Positions 46,515-55,019 of a stretch of DNA of 64,000 nucleotides are shown piece by piece. The notes under the pieces were generated by a model. That model did no database searches. It saw only the letters and a list, made by a program, of their open reading frames with translations, and was not told where the DNA came from. The position numbers and the translations under genes were made by a program. Source of the DNA: Prescottella equi (GTDB lineage Bacteria; Actinomycetota; Actinomycetes; Mycobacteriales; Mycobacteriaceae); contig NZ_LWTX01000006.1 of the NCBI RefSeq assembly GCF_002094305.1, positions 1 through 64,000 of the forward strand, in the 5' to 3' direction. The number at the start of each line of letters is the position of its first letter. The first letter of the stretch is position 1.

Positions 46515-46539
46515 ATCACTGACACAAGATGTCAGTGAT
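46515..46539. promoter_or_regulatory. probable operator of the WYL regulator
   Basis: ATCACTGACA and TGTCAGTGAT are perfect 10-base arms separated by CAAGA, centred in the 62-base spacer between the WYL gene and the PPOX gene. TGACA-N5-TGTCA matches the type of site bound by this regulator family. It likely gives autoregulation plus control of the divergent operon. Confidence 0.8.
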
Positions 46540-46558
46540 GCGGTCGCACACTGAAGGC

Positions 46559-47023
46559 ATGGCAACCTGGCAGGAGTTCACCGAAGCGGCGCCGGCACTG
46601 GCCGACGCCGTCCGCGCGCGGCTCACCGCGCACAGACACCACGTCCTGGCGACGCTGCGCGCCGACGGCTCGCCGCGCGTGAGCGGCACCGAGGTCGAGA
46701 CCTTCCGCGGTCTACTGGTCCTCGGATCGATGCCGGGCGCGCGGAAGGTCCGGGATCTGCACCGGGATCCGCGGTACGCGCTGCACTCGAATCCCGGCCA
46801 CCACACCATGGAGGGCGGCGACGCCAAGATCTCCGGCCGGGCTCGCGAGCTGACCGGCGAAGAGAAGCGAGCGATCCTCGACTCCTATCCGGAGAATCCC
46901 GGCGACGACGCACAGATCTTCGAGCTCGGCATCGACGACGTCGTGCTCACCACCGTCTCGGACGACCGCCTGCACGTCGACCTCTGGCGTCCCGGCGCCG
47001 ACGTCGTGAGGACCAGCCGGTGA
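46559..47023 (+). CDS. pyridoxamine 5'-phosphate oxidase-fold protein
   Basis: A 154-residue split-barrel flavin or F420-binding-type protein: LTAHRHHVLATLRADGSPRVSG, LGSMPGARKVRDLHRDPRYAL, GDAKISGRARELT and a terminal VDLWRPGADVVRTSR. Specificity cannot be read from sequence; relatives include F420-dependent biliverdin or quinone reductases and heme-utilisation proteins. ATG 46559 (GAAGG before it) was preferred over a frame start that would begin inside the operator. It shares GTGA with the following SDR gene. Confidence 0.83.
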   Translation: MATWQEFTEAAPALADAVRARLTAHRHHVLATLRADGSPRVSGTEVETFRGLLVLGSMPGARKVRDLHRDPRYALHSNPGHHTMEGGDAKISGRARELTGEEKRAILDSYPENPGDDAQIFELGIDDVVLTTVSDDRLHVDLWRPGADVVRTSR

Positions 47024-47943
47024 GCGCGCCGGATCTCACCGGGAAGGTCGCGCTGGTCGCCGGGGCGACGCGCGGCGCGGGCCGGGCCATCGCCGTCGAA
47101 CTGGCCCGCGCGGGCGCCACCGTCTACGCGACCGGACGCAGCAGCCGGGTCGACGGCCGGTCCGAGATCGGCCGACCCGAGACCATCGAGGAGACCGGCG
47201 AGCTCATCGCGGCCGCCGGCGGGAACGGCGTCGCGCTGCGCGTCGACCACCTCGAACCCGATCAGGTGCTCGCCCTGGTCGAACGCATCGACGCCGACCA
47301 CGGCCGCCTCGACATCCTCGTCAACGACATCTTCGGCGGCGACCGCTACGCCCAGTTCGGCACCACACTGTGGGAGCACGACCTGGACGGCGGTCTGCGG
47401 ATGCTGCGGATGGGAATCGACACCCACGTGATCACGAGTCACTTCGCGCTCCCGCTGCTCATCCGCCGGCCGGGAGGACTGGTCGTCGAGATGACCGACG
47501 GCACCGCCGAGTACAACGTCGCCTACCGGCACCAGGTCGGGTTCTTCTACGACCTCGTCAAAGCGGCCGTCCAGCGGATGACCACCGCGCAGGCGTACGA
47601 GCTGGCCCCGCACGGCGGCGCGGCCGTCGCGGTGACGCCGGGCTGGCTGCGGTCGGAGAACATGCTCGACGCCTTCGGCGTCACCGAGGACAACTGGCGC
47701 GACGCCCTCGATCAGGTGCCGCACTTCGCGATCTCGGAGACACCGACGTTCGTCGGCCGGGCGGTGACCGCGCTGGCCGGGGACCCGGATGTCGGCGAGT
47801 TCAGCGGCCGGGTCGTCTCGAGCGGGCAACTGGCGCAGCGGTACGGCGTCACCGACGTCGACGGCTCCCGGCCCGACTGTTGGCGGTACCTCGTCGAGGT
47901 GCAGGACCCCGACCTGCCGGCGAACACCGACGGCTACCGCTGA
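47020..47943 (+). CDS. short-chain dehydrogenase/reductase
   Basis: A 307-residue SDR. The cofactor motif is LVAGATRGAGRAIAVELARAG, with Arg-rich residues after it (YATGRSSRVDGRSEIGR) pointing to NADP. The active-site region departs from the usual YxxxK: EMTDGTAEYNVAYRHQVGFF is followed by YDLVKAAVQRM, so Tyr and Lys are kept as YxxxK in FYDLVK. It is an extended version (usual 250) with extra C-terminal residues. It is the second gene of the operon under the WYL operator. Substrate unknown. Confidence 0.87.
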   Translation: MSAPDLTGKVALVAGATRGAGRAIAVELARAGATVYATGRSSRVDGRSEIGRPETIEETGELIAAAGGNGVALRVDHLEPDQVLALVERIDADHGRLDILVNDIFGGDRYAQFGTTLWEHDLDGGLRMLRMGIDTHVITSHFALPLLIRRPGGLVVEMTDGTAEYNVAYRHQVGFFYDLVKAAVQRMTTAQAYELAPHGGAAVAVTPGWLRSENMLDAFGVTEDNWRDALDQVPHFAISETPTFVGRAVTALAGDPDVGEFSGRVVSSGQLAQRYGVTDVDGSRPDCWRYLVEVQDPDLPANTDGYR

Positions 47944-47965
47944 GCGACCGCCGGTCCGCAGGCCG

Positions 47966-48892
47966 TCACCACGTCAGGTCCTCCTGGCACCGCGATCCCT
48001 CGACACACGATTCGACCTGAACGGTGGCGTGGCCGAGGCCGTGCGCATCGAGCACGGTCTTGGCCGCCGCCAGCACCCGCTGCGAATCGGAATCGGTCGT
48101 GAGGTGCACCGTCGCGACGTCCATGCCGGTGGTCAGCGTCCACACGTGCAGGTCGTGCACGTCGGAGACGCCGGGGACGGCACGCAGATCGGCCCGGACG
48201 GCGTCGACGTCGACGTTGGCGGGTGAGGCCTGCGTGAGGATCCGCAGCGCCGATCCGGCCAGCTTGAGCGCGCGGGGGACCACCCACAGCGAGATCAGGA
48301 CACCGACGACGATGTCGGCGTAGCTCCAGTCGAACAGCACCAGCGCGGCGCCGGCGATCAGGACCCCGACGCTGCCGACGGCGTCGGCGAGCACCTCGAG
48401 GTACGCGCCGCGGACGGCGAGCGAGTCCTTGGCGTCGCCGCGCAGCATCAGCATCACGACGATGTTGGCGGCGAGTCCCGCGGCGGCCGTCAACATGAGC
48501 GGGACGCCGGGGATCTCCGGCGCGTGGCCGATGCGGCCGATGGCCTCGTACATGACGAACGCGGCGACGCCGAGCAGCAGGACGGCGTTCGCCATCGCGG
48601 TGAGCACCTCGGCGCGATGCCACCCGAACGTGCGGGCCGCCGCCTTGGAACCCTGCTTCGCCAGCAGCAGCGCGACCAGCCCCATCGACATGCCGACGAC
48701 GTCGGTGAGCATGTGGCCGGCGTCCGCGAGCAGGGACAGGGAGCCGATGGCGAGCGCGACGACCGTCTCGAGGACCAGGAAGCCGACGAGGATGGCCAGG
48801 GCGATCACCATCTTGCGGATGCGGGTGGGCGTGGGCCCTACCCCGTTCGCGGCGGCGGTGTTGCCGTGGCTGTGCCCGTGACCGGCTCCCAT
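47966..48892 (-). CDS. cation diffusion facilitator (zinc/cobalt exporter type)
   Basis: A 308-residue CDF transporter with six membrane helices. His-rich N terminus (GAGHGHSHGN), metal site in helix 2 (SLLADAGHMLTDVVGM) and helix 5 (VLADAVGSVGVLIAG), and a C-terminal cytoplasmic metal-binding domain (VSDVHDLHVWTLTTG). It exports divalent metal, probably Zn2+, in exchange for protons. GAGGAGG lies 7 bases before ATG 48892. An inverted repeat upstream suggests control by an ArsR/SmtB-type repressor not in this window. Confidence 0.92.
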   Translation of the reverse strand: MGAGHGHSHGNTAAANGVGPTPTRIRKMVIALAILVGFLVLETVVALAIGSLSLLADAGHMLTDVVGMSMGLVALLLAKQGSKAAARTFGWHRAEVLTAMANAVLLLGVAAFVMYEAIGRIGHAPEIPGVPLMLTAAAGLAANIVVMLMLRGDAKDSLAVRGAYLEVLADAVGSVGVLIAGAALVLFDWSYADIVVGVLISLWVVPRALKLAGSALRILTQASPANVDVDAVRADLRAVPGVSDVHDLHVWTLTTGMDVATVHLTTDSDSQRVLAAAKTVLDAHGLGHATVQVESCVEGSRCQEDLTW

Positions 48893-48921
48893 GATGGACC
48901 TCCTCGTCGGTTCGGCCCATC

Positions 48922-48941
48922 ATATGCATGTATTCGCATAT
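48922..48941. promoter_or_regulatory. ArsR/SmtB-like operator candidate before the metal exporter
   Basis: ATATGCATGTATTCGCATAT has 6-base inverted arms around eight bases, in an AT-rich island 29 bases before the exporter start within very GC-rich DNA. Sites of this type are bound by metal-sensing ArsR proteins. Confidence 0.5.
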
Positions 48942-48953
48942 ATGAAAAGGCTG

Positions 48954-50099
48954 TCAGAGGTCCGGCCGGTAGGCGGGTCTGGGCACGGTCGGCGGCAACG
49001 TCGCGATCGCCGAGATCCGTTCGAGCCCCGCGACCCGCAACAGGTCGACGATGAGCGAACGGATCTGCGCGAACACCACCGTCGCGGAAATGCCCGCACC
49101 CTCGACCAGTTCGGGTTTCAGGCCCGACGCCGCCGTCCGCAGCACCCGCGCGGCCTCCGCCTGGTCCGGCTGCTCCCCCGGTTCCGCGAGAATCATCCGG
49201 CGCAGCACGTCGAGGGCCTGAGAGAGCTTCTCGATCTCGTCGACCAGGCGCGGGTCGAGAATCTCGTCGTCGCGCACCAGCGTGAGCGATCGGCGCGACA
49301 GGACGCGGATGTTACGCATCGCGTTGTCGATCGGGTCGGCGGTCGCGGTGAGCCTGGCGAGCCGGGCCCGGCTGCCCCAGTAGAGCGGGGAGATCCGGCT
49401 GATCTCCTTGCCGCCGGACAGGTTGCTGCGAAGGGAATCGATCGCCGGCTGCGTCTCCCGGGCCTTGCGCAGGGCCTTCTCGATCGGCTTGGCATCGTTC
49501 GCGATGAGCCCGTCGGCCACCAGTTGCAGGACCTCGCTCGCGGTCGCGAGGATGCCGGCGGCGTCGCGTCGGGCTCGCCGCACCGGATGCGTCGGCACCA
49601 CCGCGACGACCGCGATACCCACGAGCCCTCCGACGAGGGCGTCGACCATCCGCTCGAACCCGGCGGCGTCACCGGGCGGAAGCAGCGTCGCGACGAGCAC
49701 CGCCGACGTGCCGGCCTGCATCGAGAAGATCGGGCCGGACCCGATCAGCACGGCGGTACCCATCGCGAGCGTGACGACCAGCGTGATCTGCCACGCGCCG
49801 GTACCGATCAGCGAGATCAGCAGGTCACCGATACCGATCCCGACGGTGACACCACACACCAGTTCCACCGACCGGCGCATCCGCGCACCGAGCGACAGTC
49901 CCAGCGAGACGACGGCGGCGATCGGCGCGAAGAACGGTCTCGTGTGCCCCACGACCTCGGTCGCGAACCACCACGCGAAACCGGCCGCCAGACCGCACTG
50001 CAGGATCGGCAACGCCGACGCGCGCAGACGACGGACGTTCGCCGCTGCGCGCGCTCGGCCCGCCGCCGGGCTGGGAACGAAGCGGCTAGCCGAGACCAA
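48954..50099 (-). CDS. FUSC-family (aromatic acid exporter-like) membrane protein
   Basis: A protein of about 381 residues with N-terminal membrane helices (about six between residues 25 and 165; ILQCGLAAGFAWWFATEVVG, PFFAPIAAVVSLGLSLGARM, RSVELVCGVTVGIGIGDLLI) and a long cytoplasmic helical part (RKARETQPAIDSLRSNLSGG), typical of the YccS/FUSC group. These export aromatic acids or other toxic organics. No ATG fits; TTG 50099 is proposed, overlapping the end of the DUF3151 gene by 14 bases. The start is uncertain. Confidence 0.8.
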   Translation of the reverse strand: MVSASRFVPSPAAGRARAAANVRRLRASALPILQCGLAAGFAWWFATEVVGHTRPFFAPIAAVVSLGLSLGARMRRSVELVCGVTVGIGIGDLLISLIGTGAWQITLVVTLAMGTAVLIGSGPIFSMQAGTSAVLVATLLPPGDAAGFERMVDALVGGLVGIAVVAVVPTHPVRRARRDAAGILATASEVLQLVADGLIANDAKPIEKALRKARETQPAIDSLRSNLSGGKEISRISPLYWGSRARLARLTATADPIDNAMRNIRVLSRRSLTLVRDDEILDPRLVDEIEKLSQALDVLRRMILAEPGEQPDQAEAARVLRTAASGLKPELVEGAGISATVVFAQIRSLIVDLLRVAGLERISAIATLPPTVPRPAYRPDL

Positions 50100-50502
50100 G
50101 TGCTTCGGCTGCCCGCGGATCGCTGTCCTCGAGCAGGTCCAGGCAGCGGGCGTACTCGTCGTTCTCACCGATGGCCTGCGCGGCCTTCGCGAGGACGGCG
50201 ACACAGCGCAGGAAACCGCGATTGGGCTCGTGGCTGTAGGGAACGGCACCGAAGCCCTTCCACCCGTTGCGGCGCAACTGGTCGAGTCCACGGTGGTAGC
50301 CGGTACGCGCGTACGCGTACGCCGTGATGGTCTGCCCCTGCTCGAGCGCCGCCTCCGCGAGATACGCCCACGCGATGGACGCGGTGGGGTGCTCGGCGGC
50401 GACCTTCGCCGGGTCCTCGTGGTTGAGCAGCGCCGATTCCGCGTCCTCGTCGCCGGGGAGCAGGGTGGGCTGTGGTCCGAGAAGATCACCGAATGACGTC
50501 AT
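50086..50502 (-). CDS. DUF3151 protein (Rv0360c-like)
   Basis: A 138-residue helical protein that looks like a TPR-type repeat domain: SIAWAYLAEAALEQGQTITA, YAYARTGYHRGLDQLRRNG, WKGFGAVPYSHEPNRGFLRC and ENDEYARCLDLLEDSDPRA. These conserved segments agree with the actinobacterial DUF3151 family found next to fba. ATG 50502 (MTSFGDLLGPQPTLLPGD) was chosen; an in-frame ATG nine bases upstream is possible. Function unknown; by repeat type it may bind a protein partner. Confidence 0.85.
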   Translation of the reverse strand: MTSFGDLLGPQPTLLPGDEDAESALLNHEDPAKVAAEHPTASIAWAYLAEAALEQGQTITAYAYARTGYHRGLDQLRRNGWKGFGAVPYSHEPNRGFLRCVAVLAKAAQAIGENDEYARCLDLLEDSDPRAAEALGLG

Positions 50503-50583
50503 GGCGTCCATTGTGCCGCCATCGGCCGGAAGGCCGATAGGCTGCCCACCAGTTGATCTCGCTCCCGGACCGAGAGGCGTCAC

Positions 50584-51111
50584 GTGCCCGACCAGAACGA
50601 CAATCCGACCAGCCCGGCCGCCGGTCCGCAGCGCATCCGGCCGACGGCGCCGAGCACGAAGAAGGATCGGCGGCGCGGGGGCAACCGCGGTTGGATCGTC
50701 GCGTCGACGTTGGCGGTGGTCGGCGTCCTGGCCGCGCTCGGCGTGACCGGGTTCGTCATCGCCCGCACCGGCGCCCAGGACCCTGACGAGTCCCGCGTCC
50801 GGAACGCCGTCGACACCTTCGCGCAGGCCCTCGACTCCGGCAACCTGGGCGCCCTGCAGTCGTCGACGTGCGGCACGCTGGCGGACTTCTACCGCGACAT
50901 CCCGCCCACCGACTTCGCCGGCGTGCACCGCGACGTGGTCGCGCACGGCGGTGTCCCGGTGGTCACGAGCGTCGACACCGTCCAGATCACCGGGGACACC
51001 GCGATCGCTCAGGTCACCGCGCACACCGAGGCCGATCCGTCCGATGCGTCGCCGCGCACACTCGACCTCGAGCGAGTCGACGGCACCTGGAAGGTGTGCG
51101 ACCGCGAGTAG
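50584..51111 (+). CDS. membrane-anchored protein with NTF2-like exported domain (Rv0361-like)
   Basis: A 175-residue protein: basic cytoplasmic head (KKDRRRGGNRG), one helix (WIVASTLAVVGVLAALGVTG, about 37-56), and an exported domain with an initial helix (RVRNAVDTFAQALDSGN), Cys in SSTCGTL, alternating strands, and ending TWKVCDRE. It parallels the protein at 14289-14711. By position next to fba it corresponds to Rv0361. GTG 50584 has GAGAGG 6 bases upstream. Confidence 0.8.
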   Translation: MPDQNDNPTSPAAGPQRIRPTAPSTKKDRRRGGNRGWIVASTLAVVGVLAALGVTGFVIARTGAQDPDESRVRNAVDTFAQALDSGNLGALQSSTCGTLADFYRDIPPTDFAGVHRDVVAHGGVPVVTSVDTVQITGDTAIAQVTAHTEADPSDASPRTLDLERVDGTWKVCDRE

Positions 51112-51127
51112 CGCACCGCCCCCGAAA

Positions 51128-51190
51128 CGCGTTTTGCGCACTTATCGCGGGTTTCCCGTCCCGGGAACTGCGATAAGTGCGCAAAACGCG
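51128..51190. repeat. 63-bp palindrome, family C copy 1, between convergent genes
   Basis: Twenty-one-base perfect arms (inner part GTTTTGCGCACTTATCGC) around a 21-base centre that itself folds (TTCCCGTCCCGGGAA). It lies between the stops of the anchored-protein gene and fba and can terminate both. Compared with copies 2 and 3, one base pair in each arm has changed in a compensating way (A-T for G-C). Confidence 0.9.
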
Positions 51191-51200
51191 AAAAGGGTGA

Positions 51201-52238
51201 CTAGCCGGCGGAGACGGAGCGTCCCGCGGACTTGAGGTCGTTGCAGGCCTCGATGACGCGGGCGGTCATACCGGCCTCGGCCTTCTTGAGGTAGCTGCGC
51301 GGGTCGTAGACCTTCTTGTTGCCGACCTCGCCGTCGATCTTCAGGACGCCGTCGTAGTTCGAGAACATGTGGCCGGCGATCGGACGCGAGAACGCGTACT
51401 GCGTGTCGGTGTCGACGTTCATCTTCACGACGCCGTAGCGCAGCGAGTCCTCGATCTCCGACTTCAGCGATCCCGAACCGCCGTGGAAGACGAAGTCGAA
51501 CGGCTTCGAGCCCGCGGACAGACCCAGCTTGGCGACGGCCGTCTCCTGGCCCTCCTTGAGCACCTCGGGCTTGAGGACGACGTTGCCCGGCTTGTAGACG
51601 CCGTGGACGTTGCCGAACGTCGCGGCCAGCAGGTACTTGCCGTTCTCGCCGACACCGAGCGCGTCGACCGTCTTCTCGAAGTCCTCACGCGACGTGTACA
51701 GCTTGTCGTTGATCTCGGCCTCGACGCCGTCCTCTTCACCGCCGACGACGCCGATCTCGACCTCGAGGATGATGTTCGCGGCCTTCGACAGCTTCAGCAG
51801 CTCCTGCGCGATCTCGAGGTTCTCGTCGATCGGCACCGCCGAGCCGTCCCACATGTGCGACTGGAACAGCGGGTTCCGACCGTTGTTCACGCGCTCCTGC
51901 GAGATCGCGAGCAGCGGGCGCACGAAGGTGTCCAGCTTGTCCTTGGGGCAGTGGTCGGTGTGCAGCGCGATCGTCACGTCGTATTTGGCGGCGACGACGT
52001 GCGCGAACTCGGCGAGCGCGACCGCACCCGTCACCATGTCCTTGACGCCCAGGCCCGAGCCGAACTCCGCGCCACCGGTCGAGAACTGGATGATGCCGTC
52101 ACTGCCTGCGTCCGCGAAACCCTTGATCGCGGCGTTGATCGTCTCCGACGACGTGCAGTTGATGGCGGGGAAGGCGAAGGAGTGCTCCTTGGCGCGGCCG
52201 AGCATCTCGGCGTAGACCTCGGGAGTTGCGATAGGCAC
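51201..52238 (-). CDS. fba: class II fructose-bisphosphate aldolase
   Basis: Zinc-dependent aldolase of glycolysis and gluconeogenesis, splitting fructose 1,6-bisphosphate into DHAP and G3P. The 345-residue product has the class II motifs: AFPAINCTSSETINAAI, zinc ligands in IALHTDHCPKDKLD, ILEVEIGVVGGEEDG, FGNVHGVYKPGNV and VFHGGSGS, and MNVDTDTQYAF. It is the fba of the mycobacterial block (Rv0363c). ATG 52238. Confidence 0.96.
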   Translation of the reverse strand: MPIATPEVYAEMLGRAKEHSFAFPAINCTSSETINAAIKGFADAGSDGIIQFSTGGAEFGSGLGVKDMVTGAVALAEFAHVVAAKYDVTIALHTDHCPKDKLDTFVRPLLAISQERVNNGRNPLFQSHMWDGSAVPIDENLEIAQELLKLSKAANIILEVEIGVVGGEEDGVEAEINDKLYTSREDFEKTVDALGVGENGKYLLAATFGNVHGVYKPGNVVLKPEVLKEGQETAVAKLGLSAGSKPFDFVFHGGSGSLKSEIEDSLRYGVVKMNVDTDTQYAFSRPIAGHMFSNYDGVLKIDGEVGNKKVYDPRSYLKKAEAGMTARVIEACNDLKSAGRSVSAG

Positions 52239-52414
52239 GGCGGCTGTCCTCCATGTGACGGTTGATGGCGCGGCCGACTGTGACGGCGCGCCGGTTCTCT
52301 ATGCAGTATGGCAACCCGTACGCGCCCCCGCCTCCCTTGGTGTCCGGACCGTGTCGGCTCACCCGGCCCGGTGGACTCAGCGGTCTCTCAGCGGCCGCCG
52401 GTAGTCTGGTGCGC

Positions 52415-53158
52415 GTGAATGTGCTGGCAGCCTCGGAGCCCGTGACCACGAATCTCGCATTGCTGCCGGGATTCCTCGATCCAGTGAATCTGCTGAACTC
52501 GTTCGGCACCTGGATGCTGATCGGCCTCCTACTGGTCGTCTTCATCGAGTCGGGTCTGCTGTTCCCGCTCCTGCCGGGCGACTCGCTCCTGTTCACCGCC
52601 GGTCTCATCGCGGCGTCGAAGTCGGCGGAGGTGGAACCGTTCGCGCCGCTGTGGGTGCTGATGGTGACCATCCCGATCGCCGCGGTCCTCGGCGACCAGG
52701 TGGGCTACCTGATCGGCGCGAAGGGCGGCTCGGCCCTGTTCAAGTCGAACGACGCGAAGGTCTTCAAGAAGAGCTACATCGACGAGGCGCACGCCTTCTT
52801 CGAGAAGCACGGCCCGGCCACCATCTTCCTGGCCCGCTTCGTGCCGATCGTGCGCACCTACGCGCCGCTCGTCGCGGGCGCGTCGAAGATGAAGTACTCG
52901 ACGTTCATCACCTACAACGTCATCGGTGGCATCGTGTGGGGCGCCGGCGTCACGCTCCTCGGTTTCTGGCTCGGCCAGATCCAGTTCATCGCCGACAACA
53001 TCGACTACATCTTCATCGGCATCGTCCTGGTGTCGGTGGTCCCCATCATCGTCGAGGTGGGTAAGCGCTACTTCGGTTCCCGCAAGGCGCCGAAGACCTC
53101 TGTCGAGGGCGTCGAGCCCGTCGAGCCCGTGCGGACCCCGAACGACCCCACCGCTTGA
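52415..53158 (+). CDS. DedA-family membrane protein, first of a pair
   Basis: A 247-residue DedA/SNARE-associated-Golgi protein of the type thought to move lipids across the membrane or keep proton balance. Motifs: FIESGLLFPLLPGDSLLFTAG, LGDQVGYLIGAKGG, and FLARFVPIVRTYAPLVAGAS with the conserved Arg residues. Five or six helices. GTG 52415 is proposed; GTG 52442 has a better GGAG but a short spacer, so the start is uncertain. The spacer before it (176 bases from fba start) shows no other gene. Cotranscribed with a second DedA gene two bases downstream. Confidence 0.87.
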   Translation: MNVLAASEPVTTNLALLPGFLDPVNLLNSFGTWMLIGLLLVVFIESGLLFPLLPGDSLLFTAGLIAASKSAEVEPFAPLWVLMVTIPIAAVLGDQVGYLIGAKGGSALFKSNDAKVFKKSYIDEAHAFFEKHGPATIFLARFVPIVRTYAPLVAGASKMKYSTFITYNVIGGIVWGAGVTLLGFWLGQIQFIADNIDYIFIGIVLVSVVPIIVEVGKRYFGSRKAPKTSVEGVEPVEPVRTPNDPTA

Positions 53159-53160
53159 CG

Positions 53161-53823
53161 ATGACCATTGCGGCCGGCTCCTTCGGCCCGCTCGAATCGG
53201 CCGGTCCCGCACTGGTCTGGATCATCGTTCTCACGTTCGTCTTCCTGGAGTGCGCACTGATCATCGGGCTGTTCCTGCCCGGTGACTCGCTGCTGGTGAC
53301 GGCGGGCATCGTGCTCGCGACGCACGAGGCGGGCGCGCAGCACACGTGGGCGCTGTCAGCCGGCGCGATGGGCGCCGCGATCGCCGGCAACCAGGTGGGC
53401 TACGCGATCGGAAAGCGCAGCGGCCACCATCTCGTGGCCCGCCGCAACGGCAAGTACGTCAATGCGGCGAACCTGCACAAGGTGAACGTGCTCCTCGACC
53501 GGCACGGCTTCTGGGCGGTCCTGGTCGCCCGCTGGATTCCCTGGGTCCGGACGCTGTGCCCGATGGTTGCGGGTGCCGCGAACATGGACCATCGGCGCTA
53601 CACGATCGCCAGCAGCATCGGTGCGGTCGTGTGGGCGCCGGTGCTGCTGATGATCGGCTTCTACTGCGGTTCCCTGCTCGAACGGGTGCCGTGGCTGATG
53701 CCGCTGGTACTCGGGCTCCTGGTGACGCTGCTCGTGATCGGCACCGCCGCGGGAGTGTGGAGCTATCGCCGCGAGATGGCGAAGCCGGCCGAGGACGTCG
53801 AAGTCGACGACGTCCACAACTGA
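53161..53823 (+). CDS. DedA-family membrane protein, second of a pair
   Basis: A 220-residue paralog of the preceding protein: FLECALIIGLFLPGDSLLVTAG, AGNQVGYAIGKRSGHHL, LVARWIPWVRTLCPMVAGAAN. It has the same key Arg-Pro segments, although the two are far apart in overall sequence. ATG 53161 follows the previous stop by two bases; a TTG six bases upstream overlaps that stop (TTGA) and is an alternative. Tandem DedA genes could form a heteromeric or redundant lipid transport unit (inference). Confidence 0.87.
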   Translation: MTIAAGSFGPLESAGPALVWIIVLTFVFLECALIIGLFLPGDSLLVTAGIVLATHEAGAQHTWALSAGAMGAAIAGNQVGYAIGKRSGHHLVARRNGKYVNAANLHKVNVLLDRHGFWAVLVARWIPWVRTLCPMVAGAANMDHRRYTIASSIGAVVWAPVLLMIGFYCGSLLERVPWLMPLVLGLLVTLLVIGTAAGVWSYRREMAKPAEDVEVDDVHN

Positions 53824-53830
53824 CGCTCGG

Positions 53831-54952
53831 TCACCGACGCTTCGGGTATCCGGCCGCCGACACCAGGTACGCCGATTCCATCAGCAGCCAGCCGCCCAAC
53901 TGCACCGACAGGTCCCGTTCGGCGATGTCCGACGGATGCACCGACCCGTCGGAGAACGTCGCGATCCCCGAACCGAGGCCCGGTAGCTGCGCGGGAATGC
54001 TCCAGTCCTTGCCGAACAGCGGCAGCTCCTCGACCTGGAGCCGGTTCTCCCACGCCGCCTCCGCCGAGCCGAGCACCAACTGCGCGGCGAGTTGCCGGGC
54101 GCGGACGTCCTCCGGGGCATCGCCGGGCAGCATGAGCGCCACCAGCGCCAGGTATCGGGCGAGCAGCCCGTTGAACAGGCCGCCGTCGCCACCTCCCCCG
54201 TCGCGGATCACCCCGCCGCGCGTGAGTCGCTCGTCGATCGCGTCGACCAGACGGTGCACCCTCGACAGGTGCCGGGGTGCACCCATCCGGACCGCCAGCT
54301 CCGTCTCGAGGCTGAGTACCGTGCCCTGGCAGTACGAGTAGATGTTGCGTTCGATCGTGCCGTCGGACCGGATGCCGTCGAAGATCAGTCCCGTCTCCGG
54401 ATCGCGGAGCGTCTCGTCGATCCAGTCCGCGATCGCCTGCGCCCGCCACAACCGGCCGAGCCGGGCGAGTACCAGTCCGGCCGGCCCGTTCGCCGGGGTG
54501 TTGAAGAAATCGGAGTTCCTACGCCACGGGATCCCGCCGCCGGAATCGGGTGACCAGGCATCGAACAGTTGCGACTCGAGTGTCGACAGCGCTTTGCGGC
54601 TGTCGATCAACTGCATCCGCTGCGCACGTTCGAGCGCGAGCGCGAGCCACGCCATGTCGTCGTAGTAGTTGTTGGTCCAGCCCGAGATGTTCCGGAAGCG
54701 GTGACCGCGAATGAGCCGCGCGAGCCGACGCCGGCGGCGTGCGGTGGGGTTTCGTTCCGCGGCGTCGACGGTGCAGTTGATGAGGTTCGCCTGCCACCAG
54801 TAGTGCCAGTTGACGAACATCCGTTCGCGCCGCACCGCGGGCCACGCCACCACCGCGAGCGCGGTCCCCGGCATCCCCCACACGCGGCGAATGTGCCGGG
54901 TCATGACCGCCTCCTCGGCGGCGTCCGCCCGGGCAGACCATTCGCGCTGCAT
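53831..54952 (-). CDS. glycoside hydrolase family 76-like protein
   Basis: A 373-residue (alpha/alpha)6-barrel-type protein resembling alpha-1,6-mannanase family GH76. The catalytic-type double Asp is in SGWTNNYYDDMAWLALAL; further conserved parts are NTPANGPAGLVLARLGRL, YSYCQGTVLSLETELAVRM and DGGLFNGLLARYLALVAL. No signal peptide is present, so it acts inside the cell, perhaps on mannan-based lipids. It corresponds to Rv0365c by position after fba and DedA. Tail to tail with the DedA gene, 7 bases apart. Confidence 0.85.
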   Translation of the reverse strand: MQREWSARADAAEEAVMTRHIRRVWGMPGTALAVVAWPAVRRERMFVNWHYWWQANLINCTVDAAERNPTARRRRRLARLIRGHRFRNISGWTNNYYDDMAWLALALERAQRMQLIDSRKALSTLESQLFDAWSPDSGGGIPWRRNSDFFNTPANGPAGLVLARLGRLWRAQAIADWIDETLRDPETGLIFDGIRSDGTIERNIYSYCQGTVLSLETELAVRMGAPRHLSRVHRLVDAIDERLTRGGVIRDGGGGDGGLFNGLLARYLALVALMLPGDAPEDVRARQLAAQLVLGSAEAAWENRLQVEELPLFGKDWSIPAQLPGLGSGIATFSDGSVHPSDIAERDLSVQLGGWLLMESAYLVSAAGYPKRR

Positions 54953-55019
54953 GCCCCGATCTTGCCTGGGCGCCGGTACTTTTGCTACCGGACTCGCTGG
55001 TATGTGCCGCGCGGTCCGG

